The translations under genes and the position numbers were made by a program. From an uncultured Arcanobacterium sp. (GTDB lineage: Bacteria; Actinomycetota; Actinomycetes; Actinomycetales; Actinomycetaceae), in contig CAUAGM010000005.1 of NCBI GenBank assembly GCA_958428545.1, positions 62,001 through 126,000 of the forward strand: a stretch of DNA of 64,000 bases, given 5' to 3'. The notes below the pieces were generated by a model. That model had not been told where the DNA came from. It saw nothing but the letters and a program-made list of their open reading frames with translations, and did no database searches. Each line of letters begins with the position of its first letter. Positions within the stretch are counted from its first letter, which is position 1. Below, piece by piece: positions 1-7,858 of the stretch.

Positions 1-1
1 G

Positions 2-751
2 GTTCCCGTCAATTACGCTCGCGCCTACGGGGACCTGTTGAAATCAGAGGGCAAAGCCCCCGTCACCTTCAGCCGCGCCGGCTTCACAGGGTCGCAGGCC
101 CATGGGATCTACTGGGCGGGAGATGAAGACTCAACGTGGGAGGCATTCCGTAGTTCGATCACCGCTGGAATCACAGCTGGTGTCAGCGGCATCCTCTACT
201 GGGGGTGGGACATAGCGGGATTCTCAGGCGAACTGCCTGAAGCCGAGTTGTATGCACGGGCTATGGGGGCCTCAACGTTCATGCCTATCATGCAGTACCA
301 CTCCGAGTTCAACAATCACCAGCTGCCATTGAAGGACCGCACACCGTGGAACGTTGCCGAGCAACGAAACGCACCGGAAATCATCGACCTTGTCCGTCAT
401 TTCGTTGCAGTGCGTGACAGGCTTCGTCCCTACCTGGTTCAACAGGCTCGTGAGAGTATTCGAAGTGGTAAGCCCCTGATGCGTGCCCTGTTCTTCGATT
501 ATGGCCACGACCGGGCGATCTGGGCTTATCCACAGCAGTATCAACTGGGGGACGCGCTGCTGATCAATCCGATCACCCGCCCCGATGTCACTGAATGGAA
601 GACATACCTTCCCTTGGGGCACCAATGGCGTGACTTCTGGACAGGTGAACTGTATGAGGGTGGACAGCTGGTCGCATCCTCCACCAGCTGGATGAACCCC
701 CCAGTCTATATCAATCAGGATGCCTACGTGACCGGCACGGCAAACCTGTGA
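2..751 (+). CDS. GH31 family alpha-glucosidase/alpha-xylosidase, C-terminal part (cut by left edge)
   Basis: The reading frame is open from base 2, so the start lies outside the window and 249 residues are visible. They match the second half of a glycoside hydrolase family 31 (beta/alpha)8 barrel: FSRAGFTGSQ, then WAGDEDSTW, where the Asp of the GD pair is the family's general acid/base, then GWDIAGFSG and ELYARAMGASTFMPIMQYHSE. A proximal beta-sandwich follows (LINPITRP, YLPLGHQWRDFWTGELYEGG). The family removes terminal alpha-linked glucose or xylose from oligosaccharides. No signal can be judged because the N terminus is missing. The next glycosidase gene starts 10 bases downstream, so the two probably share a transcript. 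Exact substrate is not determinable. Confidence 0.88.
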   Translation, partial: VPVNYARAYGDLLKSEGKAPVTFSRAGFTGSQAHGIYWAGDEDSTWEAFRSSITAGITAGVSGILYWGWDIAGFSGELPEAELYARAMGASTFMPIMQYHSEFNNHQLPLKDRTPWNVAEQRNAPEIIDLVRHFVAVRDRLRPYLVQQARESIRSGKPLMRALFFDYGHDRAIWAYPQQYQLGDALLINPITRPDVTEWKTYLPLGHQWRDFWTGELYEGGQLVASSTSWMNPPVYINQDAYVTGTANL

Positions 752-761
752 AAGGTCAGAA

Positions 762-2741
762 ATGTACAGTGGAGAGACAGGCCTCAGGGACATTCAGAAT
801 ACAGCTGTCGGATGCGACTTCCTCACACACATGGTGGCCAATGGGTTGTGCACCGACACGGAATTGGACGGCCTTGTCAAAAACAATGTTCCCCTGCTAG
901 CAGCAAACGAGAGTCTTGGTGGTCCCCTGGACGACAGGGCCGTTGAATCGCTTGTTCGACTGCTCAATCAAAACCCCGCCTCAGCACTGTCACCGAAAGA
1001 GCAGCCGAAAGAGGTCACACCTGCGTGGTGGAAAGAAACAGTCATCTACCAGATTTATCCACGGTCTTTTGCCGACTCCAATGGTGATGGGATAGGCGAC
1101 ATTCGTGGAATCATCAACCATCTGGATGACCTGGCTGATTTGGGTGTGGGAGCTTTATGGCTGTCACCCATCTTTGACTCACCCAATAACGACTTTGGAT
1201 ATGACATTCGTGACTACCAGAAAATCATGGATGAGATGGGGACGATGCAGGACGTTGACCGGCTTGTTGATGAGGCACATCAACGTAGTATTCGCATCAT
1301 CTTGGACCTGGTTGTCAACCATACATCTGACCAACACAAGTGGGCGCAATCGGCGCTTGCCGATCCGACGGGCGAAGCGGGTAAACGGTATATCCTTGTT
1401 CCCGGTACCCCCGACAATCCGCCAAACAATTGGACGTCTTTCTTTGGAGGCAGCGCATGGCGTTGGTATGCGGATGCCGGCGTGTGGGCACTGCATCTGT
1501 TCGACCCGACACAATTGGATCTGAACTGGGACAACCCGACTGTGCGGTGGGACGTCGCGCAGATGGTGAAATGGTGGGTTGACAAGGGTATCGATGGTTT
1601 CCGTATGGATGTCATCAACCTGATTTCAAAAGAACCGGGAATGCCGGACGGCAGCAAGACATACCAGCGTATGTATGGCCCCATGGGTATTGAGAACTAC
1701 AGCAATGGTCCCAGGCTTCATGACTATCTGCGCGAATTACGCCAAAATGGCTTCCGCAAAGAAGACGGCGACACTGCGGTGATGATTGGCGAAACCAACA
1801 GCCTTGGTTCTGAGGTGGGTAAGTTGCTGTCTCAGGAGGGAAACGACGAGCTGGATATGGTCTTTGTTTTTGACCACATCATGCCAGCGGGGAAAACCAA
1901 GTGGGATTCATACCGGTACGACCTGAATTACCTCAAACAGTGCTGGATGGATTTGAGCAACGGTGGTGGCGCCTTGGACTGGCCGGCGGTGGTTCTTGAG
2001 AACCATGACAATCCACGGATGATCAGCAAAATTCAGCGACACGCCACGGACCGGCAACGTACGACCATTGGTCAGTTGCTGGCAACATGGCAGTTGACAA
2101 CGCGGGGCACGCCCTTCATCTATCAGGGGCAGGAAATAGGTGCAATCAACCAGAACTTCACATCCTCCTCTGATTTACGTGATGTTGAGTCCATCAACAT
2201 GTTCCATGAGCTGCAGGAAAAAGGGTATACGGCACAGGAGGCGTGGGCTGTTGTGCTCAATGGGACCAGAGACCATGCGCGTACGCCGATGCGGTGGTCA
2301 GCGACTGACAACTGTGGTTTTTCGACTGGTACACCATGGATGGGGTTCTTTGAGGACAGTGTTGGGTGGACATGGGACGAACAGAAGGCTGACCCTGATT
2401 CTGTGTGGAATCGGTACAGGGACGTCATCGCCCTGCGGAGGCAGGATGTGGCTCTTGTCTACGGTGATGTGACGTTCATCGAACCTGACCTGCACAATTA
2501 CTGCGCGTACATTCGTTCATCCAAGCGCAGCGCGTATCTTGTCGAGCTGAATCTGGCGGATACGCGTCAGCCGCGCCCCGCAGGATGGGATGCGATGCGT
2601 TTGGGACGCGAGGCCGGCAAATATGCGGGCTGCAAACTACACCAGATGATTGGAAAGCCGGTTGACCGCACCCACATGATGATGCCGTACGAATCAACAA
2701 TCTGGCGTCTCACCAGGGACGAGATTTCGCCCGCCGTTTAG
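762..2741 (+). CDS. GH13 alpha-glucosidase (oligo-1,6-glucosidase type) with an extra N-terminal region
   Basis: 659 residues. The GH13 catalytic domain starts near residue 86 (TPAWWKETVIYQIYPRSFAD) and has all conserved regions: DLVVNHTSD, GFRMDVINL with the nucleophile Asp283, IGETNS with the acid/base Glu344, and ENHDNPR with Asp416. This pattern is typical of enzymes that release glucose from alpha-glucosides such as isomaltose, sucrose or trehalose; which one is not clear. The first 85 residues are not part of the usual family, whose members begin at about the WWKE motif. The start is supported by AAAGG six bases before the ATG. No signal peptide is visible, so a cytoplasmic enzyme is likely. 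It lies 10 bases after the GH31 gene, consistent with one alpha-glucoside operon. Confidence 0.9.
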   Translation: MYSGETGLRDIQNTAVGCDFLTHMVANGLCTDTELDGLVKNNVPLLAANESLGGPLDDRAVESLVRLLNQNPASALSPKEQPKEVTPAWWKETVIYQIYPRSFADSNGDGIGDIRGIINHLDDLADLGVGALWLSPIFDSPNNDFGYDIRDYQKIMDEMGTMQDVDRLVDEAHQRSIRIILDLVVNHTSDQHKWAQSALADPTGEAGKRYILVPGTPDNPPNNWTSFFGGSAWRWYADAGVWALHLFDPTQLDLNWDNPTVRWDVAQMVKWWVDKGIDGFRMDVINLISKEPGMPDGSKTYQRMYGPMGIENYSNGPRLHDYLRELRQNGFRKEDGDTAVMIGETNSLGSEVGKLLSQEGNDELDMVFVFDHIMPAGKTKWDSYRYDLNYLKQCWMDLSNGGGALDWPAVVLENHDNPRMISKIQRHATDRQRTTIGQLLATWQLTTRGTPFIYQGQEIGAINQNFTSSSDLRDVESINMFHELQEKGYTAQEAWAVVLNGTRDHARTPMRWSATDNCGFSTGTPWMGFFEDSVGWTWDEQKADPDSVWNRYRDVIALRRQDVALVYGDVTFIEPDLHNYCAYIRSSKRSAYLVELNLADTRQPRPAGWDAMRLGREAGKYAGCKLHQMIGKPVDRTHMMMPYESTIWRLTRDEISPAV

Positions 2742-2766
2742 GGGACCTTCAGTGTCAATGTTCCTC

Positions 2767-2799
2767 CCGCCAACCGTCAGCCATGTTGTCGGTTGGCGG
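2767..2799 (+). terminator. Hairpin after the glycosidase pair
   Basis: A perfect 10-base inverted repeat (2767-2776 with 2790-2799, arms CCGCCAACCG and CGGTTGGCGG) with a 13-base loop lies 25 bases after the stop codon of the GH13 gene. No U tract follows, as is common for actinobacterial terminators. Function is inferred from position. Confidence 0.5.
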
Positions 2800-2868
2800 C
2801 TTCGCGCCGTGGCCCCGGCTTCCCTCAGGTCACGGCAGACACGAACCCGGTCGAATTCCGATTTAATG

Positions 2869-2926
2869 TATAGCGGATATGTGTATGGCAGATATACGTA
2901 TAGTGGATATATATAGCAGATATGCG
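2869..2926. repeat. 15-base degenerate tandem repeat (about four units)
   Basis: Units at 2869-2883, 2884-2898, 2899-2913 and a shorter one at 2914-2926 follow the pattern TATRGYRGATATRYG with a few changes. The period of 15 bases is constant for three full units. It lies in the non-coding gap that separates the glycosidase genes from secA. A role is not known. Confidence 0.6.
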
Positions 2927-3123
2927 CTGGGCTTGAGTGCCAGATAGCATGAGGCTGAAGTATCTCCTTGCTTAGGTGCTTCTATTGATCGATTATGCCA
3001 GCTTCCTATTGACCAATGATGGCGAATCACCGCCTGAATCGATTCTGCAACGTTTGCGTGCTCGGTAGTCGTATGTTGGTTTCTCGCAAACAATCGTTGA
3101 GCTAGCTTAATGGGGGAGCGCAA
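2914..3123 (-). pseudogene. Possible relic of an ISAs1-type transposase C terminus
   Basis: On the minus strand this stretch reads, without a plausible start, as a peptide containing VAESIQAVIRHHWSIG followed by a His, an acidic residue and GDTS with spacing like the HWGIEN...ED(A/R)S end of ISAs1/H-repeat transposases. The match is only a few residues, with no catalytic core, terminal inverted repeat or target duplication seen. It may be chance. The gap position and the composition change next to it are the reason to record it. Confidence 0.22.
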
Positions 3124-3393
3124 CGAGCTAGCTTTGAGCTAGCTTTGCATATCCATGTGTCAGAAGGTAGCTGTTCGTGATTTTACGCAGTGGGTATCGG
3201 CGCACAGATGCGCTGGAAGTGAAAGTTCTGCTCTAGAAATGGAAGTTCTCAGTGCCCGAGGGCGGCGTGAAAGTACCTGACGTTCTAGCGCAGATCGTGC
3301 ACTGACGTGCGTGAGTCAGTGATGCGAGTAGCTCATAAGAGTCTGCAGGCATAGCTCACCTAGGCAAGCCGAAAGAAGAGAAATTCCGATCTT

Positions 3394-6198
3394 TTAGCGA
3401 TTCTTCTTCTTGGCTGCACGACGCTGAGCACGGTTCATGCCAGGCTGCGCAGGCGTTCGGGCAGCACGTTTTCCGTTAGAGCCTTGTGCTTGCACATCTC
3501 CTGAGCCGTCTTTAGCAGCCGAAGAAAAGACCATCTTCTGCGAAGTGCCGCTATCGTTCTTTTCTCCGATCACGCTCTTTGCGATGCTTTGAGCAGTCCG
3601 AGAATTAACGGGCACCTTGGCAGCTTGTATGCCGACTGTTTGAGAGGCTGCTGCAATAGCATTGCGCTGCTGCTCTTGCTCTGCTTCGGCTGCGATCCTT
3701 GCCTCACGTTCGCTCGGAAGCTCGAAATGGAACAAGAACTGCGTAGTCTCAGATTTAATGCCGTCTTCCATTGCGTGGAACATCTCGTAGCCTTCGGCTT
3801 TGTATTCCACAAGCGGTTCGCGGTTGGCCATTGAACGTAGCCCGATGCCTTCTTTGAGATAATCCATCTCATAGAGGTGTTCACGCCATTTGCGGTCGAG
3901 CACGTTTAGTAGCACTTGGCGCTCAACTTGGCGCATTGTCTCATCGCCCAGTTCTTCTTCTCGTTCGCAATAGATGGCGTCCATATCTTCTCGGAATTCT
4001 TCGATGAGATCTTCACGCGAAAGCATACGCAAACCGCCATGCGCATCCGTCACTTCTTTTGGTGTAAACGAAGGATTATAGATTGAGCGCATATCTTTCC
4101 ACAGGCTCTCAAGATCCCAATCTTCGCTGTTGCCTAAAGTTTGAGCTGTGACGACGTCGTCAACCACAAATTCACGGAACGCCTTAATCTGATCTTCCAG
4201 ATCCTCGCCAAAAAGAATTCGACGGCGTTCGCTATATACAGTAGAACGCTGATCGCTCATCACATCATCGTACTTTAAGACGTTTTTGCGAATTTCTGCA
4301 TTGCGTGATTCGATAGCCGTCTGCGCTCGGCGGATAGTCTTGGCAAGCATCTTAAACTCGAGCGGCTCATCTTCAGGCCCATTGCGGAATGGCTCAATCA
4401 TGCGGTTGTTGGCAAAAAGGCGCATAAGATCGTCGTCGAGTGAAAGATAGAAACGCGATTCGCCAGGATCTCCCTGACGCCCTGAACGTCCGCGCAGCTG
4501 ATTATCGATACGGCGGGATTCGTGACGTTCCGAGCCTAAAACGTACAGACCGCCAAGCTCGACGACTTCATCATGCTCCGCAGCTACTTGCTCCTTCGCT
4601 TGCGCCAGAATATCGGGCCACTGCGCTTCGTATTCCTGCGCATTTTCTTGCGGATCAAGCCCGAGTTTTTCCATCATCTCAACGGCGATAAACTCGGCGT
4701 TGCCACCGAGCATAATGTCGGTACCACGCCCAGCCATATTGGTGGCAACTGTCACGGCATGTTTGCGCCCAGCCATAGCCACTACTGCAGCTTCGCGCTC
4801 ATGCTGTTTAGCATTCAAGACGTTATGAGGAATGCGAGCTTTTTTAAGTAAGGAGCTGAGCACTTCAGAGTGCTCTACGCTTGCAGTGCCTACGAGCACA
4901 GGCTGCCCATCAGTGAAACGCTCGCGAATATCTTCTACGATTGCATTGAGCTTGCCTGAAACGGTTGGGAATACGAGATCCGTCTGGTCGATTCGAATCA
5001 TCGGCTTATTGGTAGGGATTGGTACCACACCAATATCGTAGGTACTCGCAAATTCTTCGGCTTCAGTTTCAGCGGTACCAGTCATGCCTGAAAGTTTGTT
5101 GTAGAGGCGGAAATAATTTTGCAAAGTGATAGTGGCGAGAGTTTGATTTTCTTCTTTAATTTCCACGTGCTCTTTAGCTTCAAGAGCTTGATGCAAGCCT
5201 TCATTGAAGCGTCGCCCAGGCAGTACGCGCCCAGTGTGCTCATCGACGATCAAGACTTCGCCGCTGTCAACAATATAATCCTTATCGCGAGTGAATAGCT
5301 CTTTAGCTTTGATCGCATTGTTGAGATAGCCAATAAGGGGCGTATTCACAGATTCGTAGAGATTATCGATACCAAGAATATCTTCAACCTTGTCGATTCC
5401 AGGTTCGAGAATTCCTACGGTACGTTTTTTCTCGTCAACTTCGTAATCAATATTTGGATGCATCGATAGCACAGCCTGCGCAAATAGGGTGTACCACTTA
5501 TTTGCATTGCCCTCGGCTGGGCCGGAAATAATAAGTGGAGTTCGAGCTTCATCAATGAGAATGGAATCGACCTCATCGACAATGGCGAAGTAGTGTTCGC
5601 GTTGTACGAGAGCTTCCACTTCGCGCGCCATGTTGTCGCGCAAATAATCGAAACCGAATTCATTATTTGTGCCATACGTGATATCGCACGCATATTCTTT
5701 ACGGCGTTCCGCTGGCGTTTGCCCAGTCAAAATACAGCCCGTGCTCATGCCGAGGAAACGGAAGACTCGCCCCATAAGCTCGCTCTGATAGCTTGCGAGA
5801 TAATCATTGACGGTGACGACGTGTACGCCTTTTCCAGGAATTGCGTTGAGATACGCGGCGAGAGTTGCAACGAGAGTTTTACCTTCGCCAGTTTTCATCT
5901 CAGAGATATTTCCAAGATGAAGGGCGGCGCCGCCCATAATCTGCACATCGAAGTGACGCTGCCCAAGTGTACGCACGGAGGCTTCGCGCACAGCAGCAAA
6001 AGCTTCGGGAAGTAGATCGTCTAGTGATTCTCCTTCGCGGTAACGCTCGCGAAACTCTTCAGTCTGTGCTTGCAGTTCCTCATCGCTCATCGCCTGCATA
6101 TCAGGCTCTAAAGCATTTACCTGCTCGGTGATCCGCTGCAATTTTTTGAGAATTTTTCCTTCGCCTGCGCGCAGAATTTTATCGATCAGTTTTACCAC
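3394..6198 (-). CDS. secA: Protein translocase ATPase subunit SecA
   Basis: 934 residues from a GTG at 6198 that has GGGAG five bases upstream; an upstream in-frame ATG at 6243 would add 15 residues that do not look like SecA. SecA is the ATP motor that pushes secretory preproteins through the SecYEG channel. Visible are the Walker A motif (MKTGEGKTLVA), the DEAD-type box DEVDSILIDEARTPLI, the preprotein cross-linking domain, the second nucleotide-binding fold with TNMAGRGTDIMLGG and QLRGRSGRQGDPG, and the helical scaffold and wing. The end is basic (RAQRRAAKKKNR) and lacks the C-terminal zinc-binding motif, as in many actinobacteria. Upstream lies the Rv3235-like gene, a known neighbour in this phylum. 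Confidence 0.97.
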   Translation of the reverse strand: MVKLIDKILRAGEGKILKKLQRITEQVNALEPDMQAMSDEELQAQTEEFRERYREGESLDDLLPEAFAAVREASVRTLGQRHFDVQIMGGAALHLGNISEMKTGEGKTLVATLAAYLNAIPGKGVHVVTVNDYLASYQSELMGRVFRFLGMSTGCILTGQTPAERRKEYACDITYGTNNEFGFDYLRDNMAREVEALVQREHYFAIVDEVDSILIDEARTPLIISGPAEGNANKWYTLFAQAVLSMHPNIDYEVDEKKRTVGILEPGIDKVEDILGIDNLYESVNTPLIGYLNNAIKAKELFTRDKDYIVDSGEVLIVDEHTGRVLPGRRFNEGLHQALEAKEHVEIKEENQTLATITLQNYFRLYNKLSGMTGTAETEAEEFASTYDIGVVPIPTNKPMIRIDQTDLVFPTVSGKLNAIVEDIRERFTDGQPVLVGTASVEHSEVLSSLLKKARIPHNVLNAKQHEREAAVVAMAGRKHAVTVATNMAGRGTDIMLGGNAEFIAVEMMEKLGLDPQENAQEYEAQWPDILAQAKEQVAAEHDEVVELGGLYVLGSERHESRRIDNQLRGRSGRQGDPGESRFYLSLDDDLMRLFANNRMIEPFRNGPEDEPLEFKMLAKTIRRAQTAIESRNAEIRKNVLKYDDVMSDQRSTVYSERRRILFGEDLEDQIKAFREFVVDDVVTAQTLGNSEDWDLESLWKDMRSIYNPSFTPKEVTDAHGGLRMLSREDLIEEFREDMDAIYCEREEELGDETMRQVERQVLLNVLDRKWREHLYEMDYLKEGIGLRSMANREPLVEYKAEGYEMFHAMEDGIKSETTQFLFHFELPSEREARIAAEAEQEQQRNAIAAASQTVGIQAAKVPVNSRTAQSIAKSVIGEKNDSGTSQKMVFSSAAKDGSGDVQAQGSNGKRAARTPAQPGMNRAQRRAAKKKNR

Positions 6199-6504
6199 TG
6201 CCACTCCCGCCGAAATTGTGATGCAGCTCGAATGAAGCCACATTGCCTATATGCTTACTCTGATATTAGTTTACCTGTGCTATGGGCTTTATGGGCAATC
6301 GGCGCAGAAATATGGTGAGTGTTGTGAGGGTATCGAAGAGACTTTCTCTTCGATACCCTCACTTTATGTGATTCATTTTCTTTTGCCTTCTTTCAATCTT
6401 GTGCCTCAAAAGTGTTGCGTTCCTATGTGCTCACTACAGCATGTTTCAGCACAGATACTCTGTTTCAGCCCTGACTATGCAGATTGGATATCAGCTTATT
6501 TCGG
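6199..6504. other. Leader region of secA, no gene
   Basis: About 306 bases upstream of secA. Besides the hairpin at 6324-6362 I see no gene. The open frame on the plus strand here runs through the hairpin, has no ribosome binding site and has no recognisable protein features. Confidence 0.5.
6324..6362. terminator. Perfect 18-base inverted repeat between the Rv3235-like gene and secA
   Basis: Arms 6324-6341 and 6345-6362 are exact reverse complements with a 3-base loop (CTT on the plus strand). Position, about 140 bases past the stop of the Rv3235-like gene on the minus strand and about 125 bases before secA, suggests a terminator for the former. On that strand no U tract follows; on the plus strand TTTATGTGATTCATTTT follows, so action on plus-strand transcripts is also possible. 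Confidence 0.6.
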
Positions 6505-7062
6505 CTACGCCGATTCAAATGCCGTCACTCGCCATTTTCCATGCTGAACTTCGATTCTAAGAGCCACTGCGTGCAGTTTCTGTGCACAGCGCACAAGTAC
6601 TGTTGCTTCTACTACTCGTTCGAGCAGTTTGACGCAGCGCACTCTTTGGATTTTGAAATGTTGAGGAGTGCTGGGAGGGTGAGTTGAGGTGAGCATATGA
6701 GATGCGCGGCGCATAAATGCGAAATAGAGGGATCGGGCGAACCAAGGCTGTAGTTGATGTGCTGGGCGTTGCCCAATTAAAACTTCGAGTCCAGCTTGAG
6801 CTACAAAGCATGCGAAGGGTTCTGGTTGTGGAAAGTTATCGGGAAGTGGTTCGTTGAGAGTGCTCGGCTCATCTGATAGATAGGTCAGCTGGGAAGCAGG
6901 AGATAGAGAAGGTTCACTTCCTCGAAATTTAATTGAGGGAAGAGCTTGCGTACGTGGGAATGGCGATGTGATATTGAGCGTAGGGCTTGGCGGTGCCAGA
7001 GGTGTAATACGCATTTTTGGCGGATGGTTTGCAGGTGCGTTGCGTGTGCGGGTTGATATCAT
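6505..7062 (-). CDS. Rv3235-family protein (secA neighbour, unknown function)
   Basis: 185 residues; the start has GGGGAGA just upstream. The first 90 residues are Pro/Ser/Thr-rich and look disordered. The C-terminal half (from about CFVAQAGLEVLIGQRPAHQLQPWF to LHAVALRIEVQHGKWRVTAFES) fits the small actinobacterial family named after Rv3235: helices with a conserved G-x-R-P-x-x-Q-L motif, then a beta-rich end ending in the W-x-V/C-x-x-F/L signature. Members sit next to secA in many actinobacteria, as here. No biochemical role is established; a link to secretion or cell-envelope work is inference from the neighbour. Confidence 0.8.
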   Translation of the reverse strand: MISTRTRNAPANHPPKMRITPLAPPSPTLNITSPFPRTQALPSIKFRGSEPSLSPASQLTYLSDEPSTLNEPLPDNFPQPEPFACFVAQAGLEVLIGQRPAHQLQPWFARSLYFAFMRRASHMLTSTHPPSTPQHFKIQRVRCVKLLERVVEATVLVRCAQKLHAVALRIEVQHGKWRVTAFESA

Positions 7063-7246
7063 GATCTCTCCCCTTATCTGTGTGAAATATAGTGCGGATA
7101 TGCGTCGATATACATCTATGGATTATCTGTGGCGCGTGTGGGGTTATTATTTCGGGCTTTTCTTAATATTTCAGCAGTGTGTACACTGCATCTTTACGGC
7201 ACTGGCGTGGGGTGCATAAATATGGGAGAACTACATAAATGTTGTT

Positions 7247-7252
7247 TAGACT
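7247..7252 (+). promoter_or_regulatory. -10 box (TAGACT) for a leaderless DUF6912 transcript
   Basis: TAGACT sits exactly six bases before the ATG at 7259, so transcription would begin at or near the start codon. The same TAGACTGAG sequence precedes sbcD at the same spacing. No good -35 box is seen. Confidence 0.5.
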
Positions 7253-7258
7253 GAGGGT

Positions 7259-7810
7259 ATGCGAGTTTATATACCAGCGGTTGTATCAGATTTTCAGGCA
7301 GCTCACATTTCTCCCCGCCGAGTTCATGCTGTGACTCCTCAGGCACACACTCACTTTCCTCGCGCAGACCAAGAGAGTCTAGAAATGTTGGCGACTCTTT
7401 ACGCAGCTGATGATTCGCTGCTCCTTTTGCGAAGCAGAGCACATCAGGAAAATAGTAATCCTGAGGGATTTCGCCGCTGCGTTGTGGTTGGAGAAATCCC
7501 CTCCGAATGGGTATGCTCGTACGAATCGTCAAAACAAAAGCTGCAATTAGATGCCGCCGATGGTTCGTCTAACGCAGAGGAGATAGAAGAAGCGCCTCCT
7601 ACCTCGCAAAATCTTACTACCTCAGTACCCTGGGAACTGATCGAATCTATTCATATAGATGAGCCTGGAAGCGAAGAACTCGTGGCACGAGCAATAGCAG
7701 GTGACGATAATGCATTTGAGGAAACTGGCGATATTGAATTGCTGTGGTACGACGTGGTAGAGAAAGATATTTTAGCGTGTGAACTGCAAAACCACGGCAA
7801 TAAGGAATAG
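7259..7810 (+). CDS. DUF6912 family protein
   Basis: 183 residues, cytoplasmic, acidic. The start MRVYIPAVVSDF, the early RVHAVTPQAHTHFPRADQESLEMLATLYAADDSLLLL segment, RRCVVVGEIP, the W-E-x-I-x-S-I-H-I-D-E stretch and the closing L-x-W-Y-D-V near residue 170 match the actinobacterial family DUF6912, whose members start with MRVY(I/V)P and end with a LxWYDxxE motif. A low-complexity acidic insert (about residues 100-120) is not usual. No function is known for the family. The ATG has no Shine-Dalgarno sequence and follows a TAGACT box by six bases, which suggests a leaderless mRNA. The gene converges with sbcC. Confidence 0.75.
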   Translation: MRVYIPAVVSDFQAAHISPRRVHAVTPQAHTHFPRADQESLEMLATLYAADDSLLLLRSRAHQENSNPEGFRRCVVVGEIPSEWVCSYESSKQKLQLDAADGSSNAEEIEEAPPTSQNLTTSVPWELIESIHIDEPGSEELVARAIAGDDNAFEETGDIELLWYDVVEKDILACELQNHGNKE

Positions 7811-7858
7811 GTAATAGGGGGGGGCAGAAGCTCAGGCAAGAAGAGAGATGTATGCCCT

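Larger units (their letters stand above)
2742..3393. other. 652-base gene-free stretch between the glycosidase genes and secA
   Basis: It contains the hairpin at 2767-2799, the 15-base tandem repeat at 2869-2926, the doubtful transposase relic, and three copies of GAGCTAGCTT (3099-3108, 3125-3134, 3136-3145). No convincing gene is present. It may be the junction between an acquired glycosidase block and the ancestral chromosome. Confidence 0.6.

Noticed and set aside
3099..3145. Three GAGCTAGCTT copies considered as direct repeats of a mobile element or CRISPR
   Set aside because: Spacing is irregular (17 and 1 bases) and the unit is a short partial palindrome; too little for an array or an insertion-sequence end.
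6251..6547. Plus-strand open frame of 98 codons in the secA leader
   Set aside because: It runs through the perfect hairpin, has no ribosome binding site and overlaps the Rv3235-like gene on the other strand; composition is not protein-like.
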